A DNA stretch of 64,000 nt from Dyella_A sp051962475. Lineage in GTDB: Bacteria; Pseudomonadota; Gammaproteobacteria; Xanthomonadales; Rhodanobacteraceae. Below are positions 7,481 through 16,574 of this stretch, piece after piece (the stretch's first letter is position 1; every line of letters starts with the position of its first letter). A program made the translations under genes and the position numbers. The notes below the pieces were generated by a model. It did no database searches and was not told the origin of the DNA. It saw only the letters and a program-made list of their open reading frames with translations. Where the stretch lies: NCBI RefSeq assembly GCF_051962475.1, contig NZ_JBQCCF010000014.1:11013-75012 (forward strand). The letters run 5' to 3'.

Positions 7481-7502
7481 ATTTCATTGAAATAAGTATT
7501 TC
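7480..7502 (-). promoter_or_regulatory. Candidate autoregulatory operator at the arsR start codon
   Basis: Two overlapping perfect inverted repeats: TATTTCA / TGAAATA with a one-base spacer (7480-7494), and GAAATA / TATTTC with a two-base spacer (7489-7502). The first includes the first base of the arsR start codon. The AT-rich palindromes stand out in high-GC DNA, and the position suits autorepression. The half-site TATTTC is close to, but not the same as, TATTCG in the palindrome near 2005. Confidence 0.62.
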
Positions 7503-7599
7503 AGAAGTCTGCCTGGCTCCGCGGCGTTTGTCACGCCAGCGGCCGCGCCCCGCGGCAGGCGGGTCGGGCGCCGCGGGAGTTTTGCCGCTGCAAAGGCTG

Positions 7600-7644
7600 T
7601 TGCCGAGATATTTGCCTTGACAAATAAACTTGCGGCAATAGAAT
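7600..7644 (+). promoter_or_regulatory. marR-efflux operon promoter with overlapping inverted repeats
   Basis: TTGACA (7617-7622) and TAGAAT (7639-7644) with a 16-base spacer form a near-consensus sigma-70 promoter. An inverted repeat TATTTG / CAAATA (7609-7614, 7621-7626) covers the -35, and TTGCCG / CGGCAA (7600-7605, 7633-7638) spans the whole promoter; either may be a MarR operator. Transcription would begin about 7650, within a few bases of the ATG at 7653, so the message is nearly leaderless. Confidence 0.72.
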
Positions 7645-7652
7645 GCGCGGCT

Positions 7653-8120
7653 ATGAACACCGCCAACCCCACCGCTCCCATCCTCAAGGGTCCCGCCGAG
7701 AGCCTCGGCGTGCTGCTCGGCCTGGTTCGCTCCGAGATCGTCCGCGCGATGGAAGCCGAGCTGGCCGCGCAGGAGATCGACCTGCGTTTCACCCAGTTCC
7801 TGATCCTCAAGCGGCTGGCCCGGCTCGGCCCGATGAGCGCCAGCGAGCTGGCGCGCTCGGTGGAGCTGGACGGCGGCGCCATGACCCGCCAGCTCGACCA
7901 GCTCGAGGCCAAGGGCTTTCTGCGCCGCACGCCGCACGAGCAGGATCGCCGCGCGCTGCGCATCGAGCTGACCGAGGTCGGCGATGGGCTGTGGCAGCGG
8001 CTCACCGACTGCAACGACCGCGTGCTGGAAGCGGCCCAGCGCTCGCTCAGCCTCACCGAGCGCGAGCAACTGCACGACTACCTGGAGCGCGTGCTGCACG
8101 CGCTGCGCGACAAGTCCTGA
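7653..8120 (+). CDS. MarR-family transcriptional regulator
   Basis: A 155-residue winged-helix protein. The central region LDGGAMTRQLDQLEAKGFLR and the wing HEQDRRALRIELTEVG are classic MarR signatures. The ATG at 7653 was chosen because the TTG further upstream is part of the -35 hexamer. It is the first gene of a plus-strand run with an outer-membrane factor, EmrA and EmrB, 33 bases before the next start. It is probably a drug- or phenol-responsive autorepressor of the pump, like EmrR/MprA. Confidence 0.88.
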   Translation: MNTANPTAPILKGPAESLGVLLGLVRSEIVRAMEAELAAQEIDLRFTQFLILKRLARLGPMSASELARSVELDGGAMTRQLDQLEAKGFLRRTPHEQDRRALRIELTEVGDGLWQRLTDCNDRVLEAAQRSLSLTEREQLHDYLERVLHALRDKS

Positions 8121-8153
8121 TTCCCCGACCCGACTCCCCTTTCCCCAGAGATC

Positions 8154-9650
8154 ATGACCATGCGTCTGCACTCCTTCGCCGCGGGCATCGGGCTCGCCCT
8201 TGCCCTGGCCGGTTGCGCCAGCAGCGGCGGCCTGCATCCCCGCGGCACGCCGACCGATCCGTCCACGCTGGCCACCGCGCAAAGCCTGGCGCGCCTGCAT
8301 GCCGCCGAAGCCACCTGGCCGAGTGAGGACTGGTGGGCCGCGCTGGGCGATCCCCAGCTCGGCGCGCTGATCGCCGAGGCGCTGCGCGACAACCCCAGCC
8401 TCGCCGTCGCCGACGCCCGCGCGCGTGCCGCGCAGGCCGAGGTGGGCAGCGCCAACGCCGCGCGCGGCCCCAGCGTGAACGCCGGCGCCGCCGTCTCCGG
8501 CGCGCGCTTGCCGACCACGGCGGTGCCGCCGGACGTAGGTGGCGGCCATTTCGTTACCGCCAAGTACGCCTACGCCAGCTTCAACTGGGGGCTGGACCTG
8601 TGGGGCGGCAAGAAGGCCGCCTGGCAGGCGGCCGTGGGCGCCGCCAAGGCCGCCGACATCGAGACGCGCGCGGCGCGCATCCAGCTGTCCGCCAACGTGG
8701 CACGCGCCTATGCGCAGCTCGGTTATGCGTTCGCCCAGAAGGACGTCGCCGACGCCGAGTTCCAGCGCGCCAGCGAGGCGCGCAAGCTGACCCGCCAGCG
8801 CGTCGACGCCGGTGTGGACAGCACGCTGCAGCTCAAGCAAGGCGACGCCGAGGTGGCGCTGGCGCAGCGCGCCCAGGCCGTGGCCGACCGCGCGGTGGAT
8901 GCCGCCCGCTCGGCGCTGTCGATGCTGCTCGGCAAGGGCCCGGACCGCGGCCTGGCGATCGGTCGTCCGGCGGTGCTGCAACCGACCGCGGTGGCGGTGC
9001 CGGCGAACCTGTCGGGCGACCTCATCGGCCACCGCCCGGATCTCGTTGCGGCGCGCTGGCGCGTTGAGGCGGCGCAAAAGGACATCGCCGCGGCCAAGAC
9101 CGAATTCCTGCCCAACCTCAGCATCGGCGCCCTGGCCGGCGTGCTCGCCACCGGCGGCACCAACCTGTTCCAGCTGCCGGCGCGGTTCTACCAGCTCGGC
9201 CCCACGCTGAGCCTGCCGATCTACGACGGTGGCCGCCTGCGCGCCAACCTCGATCGCAAGGACGCCGCCTACGACCTGGCCGTGGCGCAGTACAACCAGA
9301 CCCTGGTGGGTGCGGTGAACGAGGTCGCAGACGATCTTTCCGGGCTCGACTCGCTCGCCACCCAGGTCGAGGCCCAGCAGCGTGCCCTGGATGCCGCCAG
9401 CCAGGCGTGGGAGCTGGCCAGCCAGCGCTATCACGCCGGCGTGGGCAGTTATCTCGAAGCGCTCTCCGTGCGCCAGCAGCTGCTGCAGGCCGAACAGGGC
9501 CTGGCCGCGCTGAAGGCGCAGCAGGTCGATCTGTCCGTGCAGCTGCTGGCCGCGCTCGGTGGCGGTTACCAGCCGCGCAACGCCGACGCGGTGCCGCCGG
9601 CCGCGCCGCCGGCCGATGCCCCCTCCTCCTCCCCTTCCGATCATTCCTGA
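8154..9650 (+). CDS. NodT-family outer-membrane efflux lipoprotein (TolC-like channel)
   Basis: A 498-residue protein with a lipoprotein signal (LALAGC), followed by two outer-membrane-efflux-protein repeats rich in long amphipathic helices (for example AARIQLSANVARAYAQLGYA and the second-half equivalent). It should form the outer-membrane duct of the tripartite pump with the EmrA and EmrB proteins downstream. The start may be 8154 or the in-frame ATG at 8160. The C-terminal tail is Ala/Pro/Ser-rich and probably flexible. The next gene begins 10 bases later. Confidence 0.9.
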   Translation: MTMRLHSFAAGIGLALALAGCASSGGLHPRGTPTDPSTLATAQSLARLHAAEATWPSEDWWAALGDPQLGALIAEALRDNPSLAVADARARAAQAEVGSANAARGPSVNAGAAVSGARLPTTAVPPDVGGGHFVTAKYAYASFNWGLDLWGGKKAAWQAAVGAAKAADIETRAARIQLSANVARAYAQLGYAFAQKDVADAEFQRASEARKLTRQRVDAGVDSTLQLKQGDAEVALAQRAQAVADRAVDAARSALSMLLGKGPDRGLAIGRPAVLQPTAVAVPANLSGDLIGHRPDLVAARWRVEAAQKDIAAAKTEFLPNLSIGALAGVLATGGTNLFQLPARFYQLGPTLSLPIYDGGRLRANLDRKDAAYDLAVAQYNQTLVGAVNEVADDLSGLDSLATQVEAQQRALDAASQAWELASQRYHAGVGSYLEALSVRQQLLQAEQGLAALKAQQVDLSVQLLAALGGGYQPRNADAVPPAAPPADAPSSSPSDHS

Positions 9651-9660
9651 GGCCTGACCC

Positions 9661-10863
9661 ATGTCCAGCCAACCTTCCACTCCGGCCGACACCCAGGCCG
9701 GCGCGCCGGCCAAGCCGGCGAACAACCGCCGCGGTTTCTTCCTGCGCCTGCTCGGCGTGCTGGTGGTGCTCGCTGCCATCGCCTGGACCGCGTGGTACTT
9801 CCTCGATGGCCGCTGGTACGAAAGCACCGACGACGCCTACGTCAATGGCAACGTGGTGCAGATCACCCCGCAGCTGCCTGGTACCGTGGTGAGCATCGGC
9901 GCCGATGACGGCGACCTCGTGCATGCGGGCGACGTGCTGGTGCGCCTGGATAAGAGCAACGCCGACGTGGCGCTGGCCGAAGCCAAGGCCAATCTGGCCA
10001 ACACCGTGCGCAAGGTGCGCGGCCTGTACAACTCCGTCACCGGCGCACAGGCCGACGTGGCGGCCCGCCAGGTTGCCGTGGACAAGGCCCGTGCCGACTA
10101 CGAGCGCCGCAAGAACCTGGCCAAGAGCGGCGCCATCTCCGCCGAGGAGCTGGCGCACGCTCGCGACGCGCTGGCCGATGCCGAGAGTGGGCTGACCAAC
10201 GCGCAGCAGCAGTACAACACCTCCAAGGTGCTGGTCGACGATACCGTGGTCGCCTCGCATCCGGACGTCCAGATGGCCGCCGCGAAGCTGCGCGCCGCCT
10301 ACCTCGACGACCTGCGCACCACCATCGTGGCGCCGGTGGACGGCTACGTCGCCAAGCGCTCGGTGCAGCTGGGCCAGCGTGTGGCGCCGGGCATGGCGAT
10401 GATGGCGGTGGTGCCGCTGCACCAGGTGTGGATCGACGCCAACTTCAAGGAAACCCAGCTCACCCACATGCGCATCGGCCAGCCGGTGGACGTGGACGTG
10501 GACGTGTACGGCGGCGACGTCACCTTCAAGGGCAAGGTGCAGAGCCTGGGCGTGGGCACCGGCAGCGCGTTCTCGCTGTTGCCGGCGCAGAACGCCACCG
10601 GCAACTGGATCAAGATCGTGCAGCGCGTGCCGGTGCGCATCGTGTTCACCGAGCCCAAGCAGCTCGACGCGCATCCGCTGCGCCTGGGCCTGTCCAGCAA
10701 TGTGGAAGTGAGCCTGCACAACCAGAACGGTCCGATGCTGGCGCAGCAGCCGCCGACCGCGCCGCTGCTCAACACCGACGTCTACGACAAGCAGCTGGCC
10801 CAGGCCGACGGCGTCATCGCGCAGATCATCCACGCCAACATGGCTGGCGGTAAGGGCAAGTAA
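9661..10863 (+). CDS. emrA: HlyD/EmrA-family membrane-fusion protein
   Basis: A 400-residue adaptor with one N-terminal transmembrane helix (FFLRLLGVLVVLAAIAWTAW) preceded by a Pro-rich cytoplasmic tail. A biotinyl-lipoyl half-motif (ESTDDAYVNGNVVQITPQLP), a coiled-coil hairpin (about residues 110-200), a second lipoyl half (TTIVAPVDGYVAKRSVQLGQ) and a beta-barrel domain follow. The TDDAYV motif is typical of EmrA. It links the EmrB permease to the NodT-family channel. It is co-transcribed with both neighbours. Confidence 0.92.
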   Translation: MSSQPSTPADTQAGAPAKPANNRRGFFLRLLGVLVVLAAIAWTAWYFLDGRWYESTDDAYVNGNVVQITPQLPGTVVSIGADDGDLVHAGDVLVRLDKSNADVALAEAKANLANTVRKVRGLYNSVTGAQADVAARQVAVDKARADYERRKNLAKSGAISAEELAHARDALADAESGLTNAQQQYNTSKVLVDDTVVASHPDVQMAAAKLRAAYLDDLRTTIVAPVDGYVAKRSVQLGQRVAPGMAMMAVVPLHQVWIDANFKETQLTHMRIGQPVDVDVDVYGGDVTFKGKVQSLGVGTGSAFSLLPAQNATGNWIKIVQRVPVRIVFTEPKQLDAHPLRLGLSSNVEVSLHNQNGPMLAQQPPTAPLLNTDVYDKQLAQADGVIAQIIHANMAGGKGK

Positions 10864-10935
10864 GGCCAACCGCCGCGCCGGTGTCGCCGTCCCCGCGGCG
10901 GCACCGGCCCACCCCCCGCCCCCAATCGAGTCGTC

Positions 10936-12462
10936 ATGAGCACAGCCTTCCGCCCACCCAATCTGGCGCTGACCACGGTCGGCCTGTCGCTGGCCACCTT
11001 CATGCAGGTGCTGGACACGACGATCGCCAACGTGTCGCTGCCGACCATCGCCGGCAACCTCGGCGTGAGCTCGAACCAGAGCACCTGGGTGATCACCTCG
11101 TTCGCGGTGAGCATGGCCATCGCGCTGCCGCTGACCGGCTTCCTCACCCGCCGCTTCGGCGAGGTAAAGCTGTTCATCTGGTCGACGCTGCTGTTTGCGC
11201 TGACCTCGTTCCTGTGCGGCATCTCGCAGAGCATGGGCATGCTGATCCTGTTCCGCGCGATCCAGGGCGCGGTGGCCGGTCCGATGTACCCGATCACGCA
11301 GAGCCTGCTGATCTCGATCTATCCACCGGCCAAGCGCGGCATGGCGCTGGCGTTGCTGGCGATGGTCACCGTGGTGGCGCCGATCGCCGGCCCGATCCTG
11401 GGCGGCCTGATCACCGACAACTATTCGTGGCCGTGGATCTTCTTCATCAACGTGCCGATCGGCATCTTCGCTTCGATGGTGGTGGGCGCGCAGATGAAGG
11501 GGCGCGAGGAAAAGACCGAGCGGCCGAAGATCGACTACGTCGGCCTGGTGACCCTGATCATCGGCGTGGGCGCGCTGCAGGTGGTGCTGGACAAGGGCAA
11601 CGACGAGGACTGGTTCAATTCCAGCTTCATCGTCATCACCAGCATCATCTCGGCGGTGGCATTGGCGGTGTTCCTGATCTGGGAGCTCACCGAAAAGGAT
11701 CCGATCGTCAACCTGCGGCTGTTCCGTCACCGCAACTTCAGCGCCGGCACGCTGGCGCTGGTGCTCGCGTACGCGGCGTTCTTCTCGATCGGCCTGATGG
11801 TGCCGCTGTGGCTGCAGCGCAACCTGGGCTACACCTCCACCTGGGCCGGCTACGCCACCGCGCCGCTGGGCATCATTCCGGTGCTGCTGACCTTCATCGT
11901 GGGCAAGTACGCCAGCCGCATCGACCTGCGCTGGCTGGCCAGTGCGGCGTTCCTGGTGATGGGTGTGACCTGCTTCATGCGCTCGGACTTCTACCTGCAG
12001 ATCGACTTCTACCACGTGGCGATGGTGCAGCTGCTGCAGGGCCTGGGCGTGGCGCTGTTCTTCATGCCGGTGCTGTCGATCCTGCTGTCGGACCTGCAGC
12101 AGAACGAGATTGCCGCCGGCTCCGGCCTGGCCACCTTCCTGCGTACGCTGGGCGGCAGCTTCGCCGCTTCGCTCACCACCTTCATGTGGGAGCGCCGGGC
12201 GGTGACCCACCATGCGCAGCTGGCCGAGCAGATCACGCCGTACAACCCCACCGCGCAGGCGGCGATGCAGCAGGTCGGCCACGGCGACACCACTGCCGCG
12301 GCGGCGACGATCAACCAGATGATCACCCAGCAGGGTTACCAGATCTCCTTCAACGAGGTGTTCCACGTGCTGGGTTGGATCTTCCTGGGCCTGATCCTGG
12401 TGATCTGGCTGGCCAAGCCGCCGTTCGGGGCGAAGCCGGGGCCGGCGGCCGGCGGTCACTGA
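10936..12462 (+). CDS. emrB: DHA2-family MFS multidrug permease (EmrB/QacA)
   Basis: A 508-residue protein with about 14 membrane segments. Motif A variant LTRRFGEVKLF, motif C APIAGPILGGLI and the N-terminal DTTIANVSLPTI (motif D1) identify the H+-antiport DHA2 drug-exporter family. Together with the preceding emrA and channel genes it makes a complete tripartite pump. No extra domain is visible. An imperfect GC-rich hairpin follows around 12470-12508 and may end the transcript. Confidence 0.93.
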   Translation: MSTAFRPPNLALTTVGLSLATFMQVLDTTIANVSLPTIAGNLGVSSNQSTWVITSFAVSMAIALPLTGFLTRRFGEVKLFIWSTLLFALTSFLCGISQSMGMLILFRAIQGAVAGPMYPITQSLLISIYPPAKRGMALALLAMVTVVAPIAGPILGGLITDNYSWPWIFFINVPIGIFASMVVGAQMKGREEKTERPKIDYVGLVTLIIGVGALQVVLDKGNDEDWFNSSFIVITSIISAVALAVFLIWELTEKDPIVNLRLFRHRNFSAGTLALVLAYAAFFSIGLMVPLWLQRNLGYTSTWAGYATAPLGIIPVLLTFIVGKYASRIDLRWLASAAFLVMGVTCFMRSDFYLQIDFYHVAMVQLLQGLGVALFFMPVLSILLSDLQQNEIAAGSGLATFLRTLGGSFAASLTTFMWERRAVTHHAQLAEQITPYNPTAQAAMQQVGHGDTTAAAATINQMITQQGYQISFNEVFHVLGWIFLGLILVIWLAKPPFGAKPGPAAGGH

Positions 12463-12555
12463 GGCCCCTCGCACACGCCGTTTTCAGGTGGACTGAACGC
12501 GGCGTGCGCTAGCTTCAGGCGGCTGTTCCGAGCCCATCGCTTCCGGAGAACGCCG

Positions 12556-12879
12556 ATGATCCGCCACCGTACGCTTACCGCTGCTCTGCTGACGCTGTCC
12601 CTCGCCGCCGGCAGCGCCCTCGCCCAGGACTCCATGCCGCCTGCTGCCGCCAGCGCGGGCGGCTCGATGCAGTCGATGCGCATGCATCGCATGGCCGGCA
12701 TGAACGTCAAGGGCATGCACCGCATGCCGGCCACGGTCACCGCGGCCGACCCGGCTACCGGCATCGTCGATGTGACCGCCGGCGGCATGGCGCTCAAGGT
12801 GCACTTCCCGCCTGCGGCGATGAAGGACCTCAAGGCCGGCGACAAGATCACCCTGCACTTGGGCTTCAGCCAGCCGTAG
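12556..12879 (+). CDS. Small periplasmic CusF-like copper-binding protein
   Basis: A 107-residue protein with a signal peptide cleaved after SALA. A Met/His-rich stretch (MQSMRMHRMAGM, MHRMPA) precedes a small beta-barrel region VTAADPATGIVDVTAGGMAL ... LKAGDKITLHLGF. The final LKAGDKI pattern and size fit the CusF/copper-binding family, which delivers Cu(I)/Ag(I) to exporters. It stands just upstream of copL-copA-copB. The match is by layout; the tryptophan that caps copper in classical CusF is absent. Confidence 0.68.
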   Translation: MIRHRTLTAALLTLSLAAGSALAQDSMPPAAASAGGSMQSMRMHRMAGMNVKGMHRMPATVTAADPATGIVDVTAGGMALKVHFPPAAMKDLKAGDKITLHLGFSQP

Positions 12880-12937
12880 ATCGCATGGAGCCTGCTCCAG
12901 CGTTGAGCGCCCGATCGGCAGCGCCTAAGCTGTGCCG

Positions 12938-13336
12938 ATGATCCTCTCGCCACGCCGCCTGTCGCTTGCGCCCCGCCGCTGGGCGATGAGTCTGCTCGCC
13001 TGGCTGATGCTGGTGCTCAACACGGCCCACGCCTTGCCGATGGTCGGCATGGGCGCCGTGGCGACGGCGCCCGCGGCGATGACGGAAGCCGCCATGATGA
13101 CGAGCCATCCGGCGGCAGCCGCCCATGCGGCGTCGCCGGTATCGCCCCACTGCGACGGCGGTGCGGGCATGGCCGACGGCGGTTGCCACTGCCCCACGAT
13201 GTGCGCGCCCGCGCTGCTGCCGGTGCCGGCGCTGACGGTGGCGCTCCAGTTGTCGCCTGTGGCGCTCGCGCCGCGTCCGGTCGACACCGCGCCGCGGCGG
13301 CCCGCGTCGCCGCCGTTGCGACCGCCGCAAAACTGA
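12938..13336 (+). CDS. copL: CopL-family copper-resistance regulatory/metal-binding protein
   Basis: A 132-residue protein with an N-terminal hydrophobic signal, Met-rich segments, and a Cys/His cluster HCDGGAGMADGGCHCPTMC near the middle. Its size, composition and place directly ahead of copA match CopL of xanthomonads, which is needed for copper-induced copAB expression. A GTG six bases upstream (12932) is an alternative start; neither has a clear ribosome site. About 100 bases separate it from copA. Confidence 0.72.
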   Translation: MILSPRRLSLAPRRWAMSLLAWLMLVLNTAHALPMVGMGAVATAPAAMTEAAMMTSHPAAAAHAASPVSPHCDGGAGMADGGCHCPTMCAPALLPVPALTVALQLSPVALAPRPVDTAPRRPASPPLRPPQN

Positions 13337-13436
13337 CTTTCCACCCGTACGCTCATCGCCCGTCGTGTACGCCCCGGCGGGTGCGTGATGTCGCGTCGCG
13401 ACACGCCGCTCGCGCTACGCCTGTTGGAGAGTTCAG

Positions 13437-15215
13437 ATGAACCGCACGAACCTGCCCGTTCCGTCGCCCCGCGACGGGATGGATATTTCCCGCCGCCGCT
13501 TCGTCCAGGGCCTAACGCTCGGGTCGGTGGCCGCCAGCGCCGGGCTGCTCGGCAGCCGTCCAGCCCGGGCCGCTGCAGCGCGTATCCCCGTGGTTGGCGG
13601 TATCGCCCCGCCGACGCTGTCCGGCACCGAATTCGCACTGGAGATCGGCCAGGTGCCGGTCAACTTCACCGGCACGCGGCGGCTGGCGCATGCGATCAAC
13701 GGCTTCGCGCCCGGGCCGCTGCTGCGCTGGAAGGAAGGCAGCGAGGTCACCCTGCACGTGACCAATCGCCTGGCCACGCCCACCTCGATCCACTGGCACG
13801 GCATCCTGCTGCCGTTCGCCATGGACGGCGTCCCGGGGTTGAGCTTTCCGGGCATCGCGCCGGGCGAAACCTTCAGCTATCGCTTTCCCGTGCGCCAGAG
13901 CGGCACCTACTGGTACCACTCGCATACGCGGTTCCAGGAGCAGTCCGGCCTGTACGGCGCCATCGTGGTCGACCCCGCCGAAGGCGAGCGGCACCCGGCC
14001 GACCGCGAGCACGTGCTGCTGCTGTCGGACTGGACCGACGACGATCCCGAGCACGTCTACGCCACGCTCAAGCGCCACAGCGACTACTACAACTACGCCC
14101 AGCCGACCGCCCCGGAGTTCTTCCACGACGTGCGCGCGCTGGGCTGGCAGCAGGCGCTGGCCAAGCGCCGCATGTGGAACCGCATGCGGATGAGCCCCAG
14201 CGATCTCAGCGACGTCTCCGGCGCCACCTACACCTACCTGCTCAATGGCGTGGCGCCAGCGGGCAACTGGACCGGCCTGTTCCGCCCCGGCGAACGGGTG
14301 CGCCTGCGCATCATCAACGGCTCCTCGATGACCTTCTTCGACCTGCGCATCCCGGGCCTCACCATGACGGTGATCGCGGCCGACGGCCAGGACGTGCAGC
14401 CGGTGGCGGTGGACGAGCTGCGCATCGGTGTGGCCGAGGTCTACGACGTGCTGGTGCAGCCGACCGACGATCGCGCCTACACCGTGTTCGCCCAGTCGAT
14501 CGACCGCAGCGGCTTCGCCTGCGGCACGCTGGCGCCACGCGAAGGTATGCGCGCGCCGGTGCCGCCGCTGGATCCGCGCACGCGGCTGAGCATGGTCGAC
14601 ATGATGGGCGCGATGGCGATGGATCACGGCGCTATGGGCGATCAGGCCAGGCACCCAGAGAGCCCAGAGATGGCCGGCATGATCATGACTGCCCCGCCTG
14701 TTCATCACGCCCGCACCGAATACGGCCCCGGCGTGGACATGCGCGTGGACATGCCGCGCAGCAATCTCGACGACCCGGGTGTGGGGCTGCGCGACAACGG
14801 CCGGCGCGTGCTCACCTACGCCGATCTGCACACTCTCGGTGGCCCGATCGACTCGCGCCCGCCCAGCCGCACCATCGAGCTGCACCTCACCGGCAACATG
14901 GAGCGTTATGAGTGGTCGTTCGATGGCGTGAAGTATTCCGATGCGACGCCGATCCACTTCCGTGCCGGCGAGCGGCTGCGCATCGTGCTGGTCAACGACA
15001 CCATGATGAACCACCCGATCCATCTGCACGGCATGTGGAGCGAGCTGGAAAACCCCGACGGCACGTTCCAGGTGCGCAAACACACCATCAACGTGCAGCC
15101 CGCGCAGCGCATCAGCTATCGGGTGACCGCAGACGCCCCGGGGCGTTGGGCCTATCACTGCCACATGCTCTACCACATGGAAGCGGGCATGTTCCGCGAA
15201 GTGGTGGTGGCATGA
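13437..15215 (+). CDS. copA: CopA, periplasmic multicopper oxidase for copper resistance
   Basis: A 592-residue laccase-like enzyme exported by Tat (SRRRFVQGL signal). Copper ligands are seen in SIHWHG, YWYHSH, NHPIHLHGM and the C-terminal HCHMLYHMEAGM, so the type 1 and trinuclear sites are intact. A Met/His-rich insert (MVDMMGAMAMDHGAMG onward, residues ~385-445) probably binds or oxidises Cu(I). GGAGAG lies at ribosome-site distance. The stop overlaps the copB start (ATGA). It oxidises and sequesters copper in the periplasm. Confidence 0.95.
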   Translation: MNRTNLPVPSPRDGMDISRRRFVQGLTLGSVAASAGLLGSRPARAAAARIPVVGGIAPPTLSGTEFALEIGQVPVNFTGTRRLAHAINGFAPGPLLRWKEGSEVTLHVTNRLATPTSIHWHGILLPFAMDGVPGLSFPGIAPGETFSYRFPVRQSGTYWYHSHTRFQEQSGLYGAIVVDPAEGERHPADREHVLLLSDWTDDDPEHVYATLKRHSDYYNYAQPTAPEFFHDVRALGWQQALAKRRMWNRMRMSPSDLSDVSGATYTYLLNGVAPAGNWTGLFRPGERVRLRIINGSSMTFFDLRIPGLTMTVIAADGQDVQPVAVDELRIGVAEVYDVLVQPTDDRAYTVFAQSIDRSGFACGTLAPREGMRAPVPPLDPRTRLSMVDMMGAMAMDHGAMGDQARHPESPEMAGMIMTAPPVHHARTEYGPGVDMRVDMPRSNLDDPGVGLRDNGRRVLTYADLHTLGGPIDSRPPSRTIELHLTGNMERYEWSFDGVKYSDATPIHFRAGERLRIVLVNDTMMNHPIHLHGMWSELENPDGTFQVRKHTINVQPAQRISYRVTADAPGRWAYHCHMLYHMEAGMFREVVVA

Positions 15216-16561
15216 GCCGGAAGATCGCTTTCCCCCGCTTCGCGCGCACCACGCTTGGCCTCGTGCTCTCGCTCGCCGCGGTGACATGGATGCCGCCGGC
15301 CGCGGCGCAATCGACGCTGGCATCCTCCGCTTCCACCGGCGACACACACGGAATGGACATGGGCGCGATGCCGATGGGCGACATGCCGATGTCCGCGCCG
15401 GCATCCAGCGTGGATGCGCCCGCATCGCGCGCGATGTCGACGATGGATCACGCGATGCCGGGGATAGAGCACGCGGCGCACAAGGGCCACGCGCCGACGT
15501 CCTCCTCGTCGACGCAGGGCAAGCCGGCGATGGACCACGGTGCGATGCCCGGCATGCAGCACGGAGACCGCCATCCGGCGGCCGCTTCCTCGATGTCCAA
15601 CATGGACGCGATGGCGGGGATGCAGCACGCAACGCACGAGGACCACGCGCCCGCGCCGTCCTCGTCAACGCAGGGTACCCCGGCGATAGACCGCAGCGCG
15701 ATGCCCGGCATGCCGCAAGGCGATAGCCATTCGGCGCCGGCTACTTCCGCCATGCCCGGCATGTCAGACATGTCTGCGATGCCAGGGATGGATCACGCGG
15801 CCAAGGGCGCTGCCATGTCCGGCATGTCGATGGGCGCCATGCAGGGCGGTGCGGCGCCGGCAGATGCGCGCAACCCCGATTACTCGGAAGGCTACGGCCA
15901 CAGCACCATGCCCGGCATGGACATGGCCGACAGCGCCTCGATCGGCATGCTGCTGGTCGATCAGCTCGAAGCCTTCCACGGTCGTGACGGCAGCGGGCAG
16001 GCGTGGGAGCTGCAGGGCTGGTACGGCGGCGATGCGGACAAGCTCTGGCTACGCAGCGAAGGCGAGCGCAGCGGTGGGCGGCTGGAGGACGGTGACGTCG
16101 AGGCGTTGTGGAGCCACGCTGTAGCGGCCTACTGGGACACTACGCTCGGCGTGCGCCACGACCTCGGCGAGGGCCCGTCGCGCGACTGGCTCGCCGCCGG
16201 CGTGCAGGGTCTGGCGCCGTACTGGTTCGACGTGGAGGCCACGCTCTATCTGGGCACCTCCGGACGCAGTGCGGCGCGCCTGCGCGCCAGCTACGACCTG
16301 CGCTTCACCCAGCGGCTGATCCTGCAGCCGGAGCTGGAGGCGAACCTCTACGGCCGCCGCGATCCGGCCCGCGGGCTCGGCCGCGGCCTCACTGACGTAC
16401 AGTTCGGCCTGCGGCTGCGCTACGAGATCCGTCGGGAGTTCGCACCGTATGTGGGCGTGCAGTTCGTGCAGCGCGTCGGTGCCACCGCCGACCTCGCACG
16501 AACGGCCGGCCGCGCCGTGTTCGACCGGCAATTCGTGGCCGGCCTGCGTATCTGGTTCTAA
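15212..16561 (+). CDS. copB: CopB, outer-membrane copper-resistance protein
   Basis: A 449-residue protein: signal peptide, a ~200-residue Met/His-rich region with many MPGM and MDHG motifs, then a CopB beta-barrel domain beginning near the FHGRDGSGQAW segment and ending GLRIWF with a terminal aromatic. CopB binds copper at the outer membrane together with CopA. It overlaps copA by four bases. The Met-rich part contains a ~53-residue imperfect tandem duplication and is unusually long. Confidence 0.93.
   Translation: MSRKIAFPRFARTTLGLVLSLAAVTWMPPAAAQSTLASSASTGDTHGMDMGAMPMGDMPMSAPASSVDAPASRAMSTMDHAMPGIEHAAHKGHAPTSSSSTQGKPAMDHGAMPGMQHGDRHPAAASSMSNMDAMAGMQHATHEDHAPAPSSSTQGTPAIDRSAMPGMPQGDSHSAPATSAMPGMSDMSAMPGMDHAAKGAAMSGMSMGAMQGGAAPADARNPDYSEGYGHSTMPGMDMADSASIGMLLVDQLEAFHGRDGSGQAWELQGWYGGDADKLWLRSEGERSGGRLEDGDVEALWSHAVAAYWDTTLGVRHDLGEGPSRDWLAAGVQGLAPYWFDVEATLYLGTSGRSAARLRASYDLRFTQRLILQPELEANLYGRRDPARGLGRGLTDVQFGLRLRYEIRREFAPYVGVQFVQRVGATADLARTAGRAVFDRQFVAGLRIWF
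15443..15760 (+). repeat. Imperfect tandem duplication in the Met/His-rich region of copB
   Basis: Two copies with a period of about 159 bases start at 15443 and 15602. Each encodes A-M-x-G-hydrophobic-x-H, then HAP, SSSTQG, PA(M/I)D, AMPGM and a Ser/Ala/Met tail. The copies have drifted in sequence, consistent with selection on composition rather than exact sequence. Confidence 0.8.
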
Positions 16562-16574
16562 TCAGGACTCTGCC

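Noticed and set aside
7617..7652. TTG at 7617 as an extended start for MarR
   Set aside because: It is part of the -35 hexamer TTGACA; the ATG at 7653 follows the -10 correctly.
9118..12474. Open frame of ~1,118 codons on the minus strand opposite emrA/emrB
   Set aside because: A shadow of high-GC codon bias in real plus-strand genes; His/Arg/Gln-rich and without motifs.
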